From Bacteroidota bacterium (GTDB taxonomy: Bacteria; Bacteroidota; Bacteroidia; Chitinophagales; Chitinophagaceae): a stretch of 10,218 nt of DNA. The position numbers and the translations under genes are program-made. The stretch is from assembly GCA_947457085.1 (NCBI GenBank), contig CANGUS010000042.1:1-10218 (forward strand), read 5' to 3'. The notes under the pieces are model-generated. The model saw only the letters and a program-made list of their open reading frames with translations, had not been told where the DNA came from and ran no database searches. Below, in pieces: positions 7,163 through 10,218 of the stretch (the stretch's first letter is position 1; each line of letters opens with the position of its first letter).

Positions 7163-7183
7163 ATGATTTTTTTATTTTAAAAA

Positions 7184-8608
7184 TTAACTAACTAAAGACA
7201 TCAATACATTTGGACAAAATCCTAACCAAAGAATTATACCCATAATAATCATTAAAACAATCCATTCATTTGTTGATAAATCAGCAAAAACAACTTCATT
7301 GTTTTTTAATTCACCAAATGCTATTTTTTGAATCATCCCTAAAGTATATACTGCCGCTAAAATAACGCCTAATCCAGCTATAATGGTAAACACAATATGA
7401 TATTGTGATGTTGATTGAAACAAACCATTAAACATCATGAATTCTCCTATAAAACCATTTGTGAGGGGCAATGCGATATTTGCTAATGATATTAGCACTA
7501 AAGCAATAGTAAATTTAGGAGCAAGTTTTGCTAACCCTCCCATTTCGTTTAAATTCTGAGTACCTAAACGTTTTTCGATAGCCAAAACGAGTAACCATAA
7601 TCCCATAATATTGATACCATGATTGAACATTTGTATCGCAACACCTTGCGTACCTAATTGATTTTGCGCAAATAATGTAGCAATCATCAAACCAATGTGT
7701 GCAATGGAAGAGTATGCAATCAATCGCTTAATATTTGTTTGAACAATCGCTAGGCAAGATGCATAAATGATTCCTATGATTGATAATATCGTTACTAAAT
7801 GGGTCCAATGTAAAACACCTAGTGGCAATACAGGTAACAACCATTTAATGACTGCAAACAAACCCATTTTAACCATGATTGCACTTAATACAATGGTTAC
7901 TGGAGTTGCACTTTGCTCGTAAGCATCTGGTTGCCAAGTATGAAATGGAAACATCGGCATCTTAATTGCAAAAGCTAAAAATACTAACCAAAACATCCAA
8001 TTTTGCATGCTTCCAGACATTGACTTGCCAGACTCTACAAAACTTGTCCATGCAAATGAATGATCTGTTGTATGGTTATAAATGATTAAAAAAGCAACCA
8101 ATAACAATAAGCTCCCAACAAACGTATACACGAAGAATTTGAAGGTTACTTTGATTCTATTTTCTCCTCCAAATAATGAGCTTAAAAAGTAAACAGGGAT
8201 TAATGCTAGCTCCCAAAAGATATAAAATACCAATGCATCATTTGCTAAAAATACTCCTATCAATCCAGCTTGTGCCAATGACATCAAACCATAAAAAGTA
8301 GATTTATTTTCAAGTTCATTGCCATGCATAAATAGATAGACTAATGGGAAAATAATAGCCGTTAAAGTAAGCATTAATACTTGCAAACCACTGTTGATGT
8401 TCAATGCAAAATTGGCTCCTAAAGAAGGGATCCAACTAGCATCTATTGCAATAGGAGCGTGCCCATTGTAATAAGTGAATGCGCCAAACAAGGTGGCTAC
8501 TAAAGTAATTAATGAGGTTCCTAAAGCAGGCAATTGGCTGTTGTTCTTTGTTAAAAAAGAAACCAAACCACCAATAATCGGAACTAATATGAGTATAATC
8601 AGTAACAT
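7184..8608 (-). CDS. nuoM: NADH-quinone oxidoreductase subunit M
   Basis: A 474-residue polytopic inner-membrane subunit of complex I, an antiporter-like proton channel between NuoL and NuoN. Diagnostic residues are E133 in FWELALIPVYFL (TM5 Glu), K216 in AFAIKMPMFPFHTWQPDAY (TM7), K247 in AIMVKMGLF (TM8) and E389 in TNGFIGEFMMF. A Glu rather than Lys at this TM12 position is what separates NuoM from NuoL and NuoN. YSSIAHIGLM (299-308) is a further family signature. About 14 membrane segments fill the chain. The HGINIMGLW stretch (330-338) is where other phyla usually have a different HxxxxxGLF form. It lies 23 bp after nuoL and 51 bp before nuoN. The start is ATG with an A-rich leader. Intact. 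Confidence 0.97.
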   Translation of the reverse strand: MLLIILILVPIIGGLVSFLTKNNSQLPALGTSLITLVATLFGAFTYYNGHAPIAIDASWIPSLGANFALNINSGLQVLMLTLTAIIFPLVYLFMHGNELENKSTFYGLMSLAQAGLIGVFLANDALVFYIFWELALIPVYFLSSLFGGENRIKVTFKFFVYTFVGSLLLLVAFLIIYNHTTDHSFAWTSFVESGKSMSGSMQNWMFWLVFLAFAIKMPMFPFHTWQPDAYEQSATPVTIVLSAIMVKMGLFAVIKWLLPVLPLGVLHWTHLVTILSIIGIIYASCLAIVQTNIKRLIAYSSIAHIGLMIATLFAQNQLGTQGVAIQMFNHGINIMGLWLLVLAIEKRLGTQNLNEMGGLAKLAPKFTIALVLISLANIALPLTNGFIGEFMMFNGLFQSTSQYHIVFTIIAGLGVILAAVYTLGMIQKIAFGELKNNEVVFADLSTNEWIVLMIIMGIILWLGFCPNVLMSLVS

Positions 8609-8609
8609 G

Positions 8610-8620
8610 TATTTATTTTT
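8610..8620 (-). promoter_or_regulatory. A-rich translation leader of nuoM
   Basis: On the minus strand AAAAATAAATA ends 1 nt before the nuoM ATG and is identical to the nuoN leader. No Shine-Dalgarno is seen in the 23-bp nuoL-nuoM spacer. Confidence 0.5.
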
Positions 8621-8631
8621 CTATCTATGTA

Positions 8632-10218
8632 TTAATTTTTATTAAACCAAAGCTGAATGATAAATAACAGTGCAATGCCTAGCACCATTAAAAATAAATA
8701 AAATCCAACCAAGCCACTTTGTAATATTCTCAAACGATTGCTTCCGTCTTGAATTAATTTTCCTATGCCATTTACTAAGCCATCAATCCCCATTTTTTCT
8801 ATGTATTTTTCATAAAAAAAAGATTTTTTGTACAATGGTTTAACAATGGCTGCATCATATGCTTCATCAATGTACCATTTATTTTCAAAGAATTTTGCAA
8901 TTCCAGCGCTTTTTTTGGATGCATTGTATTTTTTAAATCCTGCATAAGCTAATAAAATTCCGCCTATCGCTACAAGAACTGCAATGCCCATCATCATCAT
9001 TTCATTTGATGCAGAAAGTTCAGCTCCTTCATGTGCAGATACGCCTATTACAGATTCTAATAAATGATTCAATTGATGAGTGCCACCTAATACGTGAGGG
9101 ATTCCAATAAAACCACCTACTACAGATAATATTGCTAATACAATTAATGGACCGGTCATCAGTGATGGACTTTCATGTAAGTGTTCTTTTTGGTGTTGAG
9201 TGCCTCTAAACTCACCCCAGAAAGTTACAAACAATAATCTAAACATGTAATATGCGGTCATGAATGCAGCCAGCATACCTAAGCTCCAAAAAAGTTTGCC
9301 GTATGTAGGATGCATAAAAATATGCAACATGATTTCATCTTTAGAAAAGAAGCCACTTAAAGGAGGAATTCCAGCAATGGCAATACATCCTATAAAGAAA
9401 GTGGTGTATGTAATTTTCATGTGTTTCGACAATCCACCCATATTGCGAATGTCTTGTTCGCCATCACAAGCATGAATAACAGATCCAGAGCCTAAAAACA
9501 ATAAGGCTTTAAAAAATGCATGCGTTATCACATGAAAAATAGCTGCAGTATAAGCACCTACACCTAAAGCCATAAACATAAATCCTAGTTGAGAAACTGT
9601 TGAATAGGCCAATACTTTTTTAATATCGTTTTGTTGTGTAGCGATGGTTGCTGCCAACAAAGCGGTTGCTAAGCCAATAATTAATATTACTTGTTGAGCA
9701 TGAGGTACTGTAGAAAAAATAAAATGACTTCGAGTAATCATGTAAATACCGGCTGTTACCATTGTAGCTGCATGAATCAAAGCAGAAACAGGAGTTGGAC
9801 CGGCCATCGCATCTGGCAACCATGTGAATAACGGAATTTGAGCCGACTTACCAGTTGCTCCAATAAAGAAGCACAAGGCAATTGCGGTGGTGTATGTTGC
9901 ATCAAAAGGAGTTGCGGCCATTAATGTTTGTAGCTCTACGAATTCCAATGTGCCATATTTAGAAAATACTAAAAATATACCTACTAAAAAGCCTAAATCA
10001 CCAATGCGATTCATGATGAATGCTTTTTTTGCAGCATTGGTGTAATCAATGTTTTTATACCAAAAGCCAATTAATAAGTATGAACACAAACCAACACCTT
10101 CCCAGCCTATAAATAATATTAAGTAGTTAGAACCTAATACTAACAATAACATAGAAAAAATGAATAAATTTAAATAGGCAAAAAATTTACCAAACCCTTC
10201 ATCATGACTCATGTAGGA
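8632..10218 (-). CDS. nuoL: NADH-quinone oxidoreductase subunit L (5' end outside window)
   Basis: The distal antiporter-like subunit of complex I; 528 codons are present and the frame runs off the right edge. The Met at 10212 (MSHDEGFGKFFAYLNLF) is internal: this is the well-known segment before TM5, and about 100 N-terminal residues should lie beyond the window. Counting from that Met, key residues are E38 (FIGWEGVGLCSYLLIGFW), K122 (GATGKSAQIPLFTWLPDAM), H147 (ALIHAATMVTAG), K235 (HAFFKALLFLGSGSVIH) and K291 (SGFFSKDEI). The C-terminal part (about 430-526) includes WYIDEAYDAAIVKPL, then an amphipathic stretch and a last membrane helix. This matches the lateral helix HL extension that braces the membrane arm and separates NuoL from NuoM/N. 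It reads leftward into nuoM and nuoN. Confidence 0.96.
   Translation of the reverse strand, partial: SYMSHDEGFGKFFAYLNLFIFSMLLLVLGSNYLILFIGWEGVGLCSYLLIGFWYKNIDYTNAAKKAFIMNRIGDLGFLVGIFLVFSKYGTLEFVELQTLMAATPFDATYTTAIALCFFIGATGKSAQIPLFTWLPDAMAGPTPVSALIHAATMVTAGIYMITRSHFIFSTVPHAQQVILIIGLATALLAATIATQQNDIKKVLAYSTVSQLGFMFMALGVGAYTAAIFHVITHAFFKALLFLGSGSVIHACDGEQDIRNMGGLSKHMKITYTTFFIGCIAIAGIPPLSGFFSKDEIMLHIFMHPTYGKLFWSLGMLAAFMTAYYMFRLLFVTFWGEFRGTQHQKEHLHESPSLMTGPLIVLAILSVVGGFIGIPHVLGGTHQLNHLLESVIGVSAHEGAELSASNEMMMMGIAVLVAIGGILLAYAGFKKYNASKKSAGIAKFFENKWYIDEAYDAAIVKPLYKKSFFYEKYIEKMGIDGLVNGIGKLIQDGSNRLRILQSGLVGFYLFLMVLGIALLFIIQLWFNKN

Noticed and set aside
5750..10218. Possible Mrp-type Na+/H+ antiporter cluster instead of complex I
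   Set aside because: The L-M-N order, the NuoL C-terminal lateral-helix extension, the TM12 Glu of NuoM and the NuoN signature FWTPDVYDG all indicate complex I.
1..10218. Mobile element, phage, CRISPR or defence system
   Set aside because: No transposase, integrase, direct-repeat array, tRNA or nuclease-type gene is seen; all long frames are accounted for by core or signalling genes.

Overview
This looks like a core chromosomal segment of an AT-rich Bacteroidota bacterium, with a Chitinophagaceae/Sphingobacteriia-like flavour inferred from protein wording only. The basis is: TAnnTTTG-type -7 promoter elements, start codons preceded by A/T-rich leaders without a Shine-Dalgarno, a Bacteroidota-type YebC N-terminus, a short lipobox lipoprotein, and a TPR-containing hybrid histidine kinase. 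I see no mobile element, phage gene, CRISPR array, tRNA or rRNA. No intergenic gap exceeds about 115 bp.

Left part (1-1343): a YebC/PmpR-family protein is read leftward and ends at a strong hairpin terminator at the window edge. It is divergent from a small lipocalin-like lipoprotein read rightward. Each has its own TAAATTTG -7 box in the shared upstream region, and the lipoprotein ends at a 12-bp-stem terminator.

Middle (1344-5686, all rightward): a 103-residue TPR protein and tilS (tRNA-Ile2 lysidine synthase) form a tight pair 11 bp apart. After a 69-bp gap carrying two inverted repeats and a TACTTTCG -7-like box comes a large soluble phosphorelay protein: TPR array, HisKA, HATPase, receiver and HPt. 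It has no transmembrane segment and no response-regulator partner in view.

Right part (5699-10218, leftward): the distal end of a respiratory complex I operon in the order nuoL (5' end beyond the window), nuoM, nuoN. These are the three antiporter-like proton-pumping membrane subunits, and each keeps its buried Glu/Lys/His residues. A hairpin between the convergent kinase and nuoN can terminate transcription from both sides.

I found no convincing undescribed system. The points most worth a second look are the inverted repeats around the kinase promoter and start codon, the regular 40-residue TPR array on an orphan cytosolic phosphorelay, and the identical A-rich leader directly in front of nuoM and nuoN, the latter with a small hairpin just upstream.
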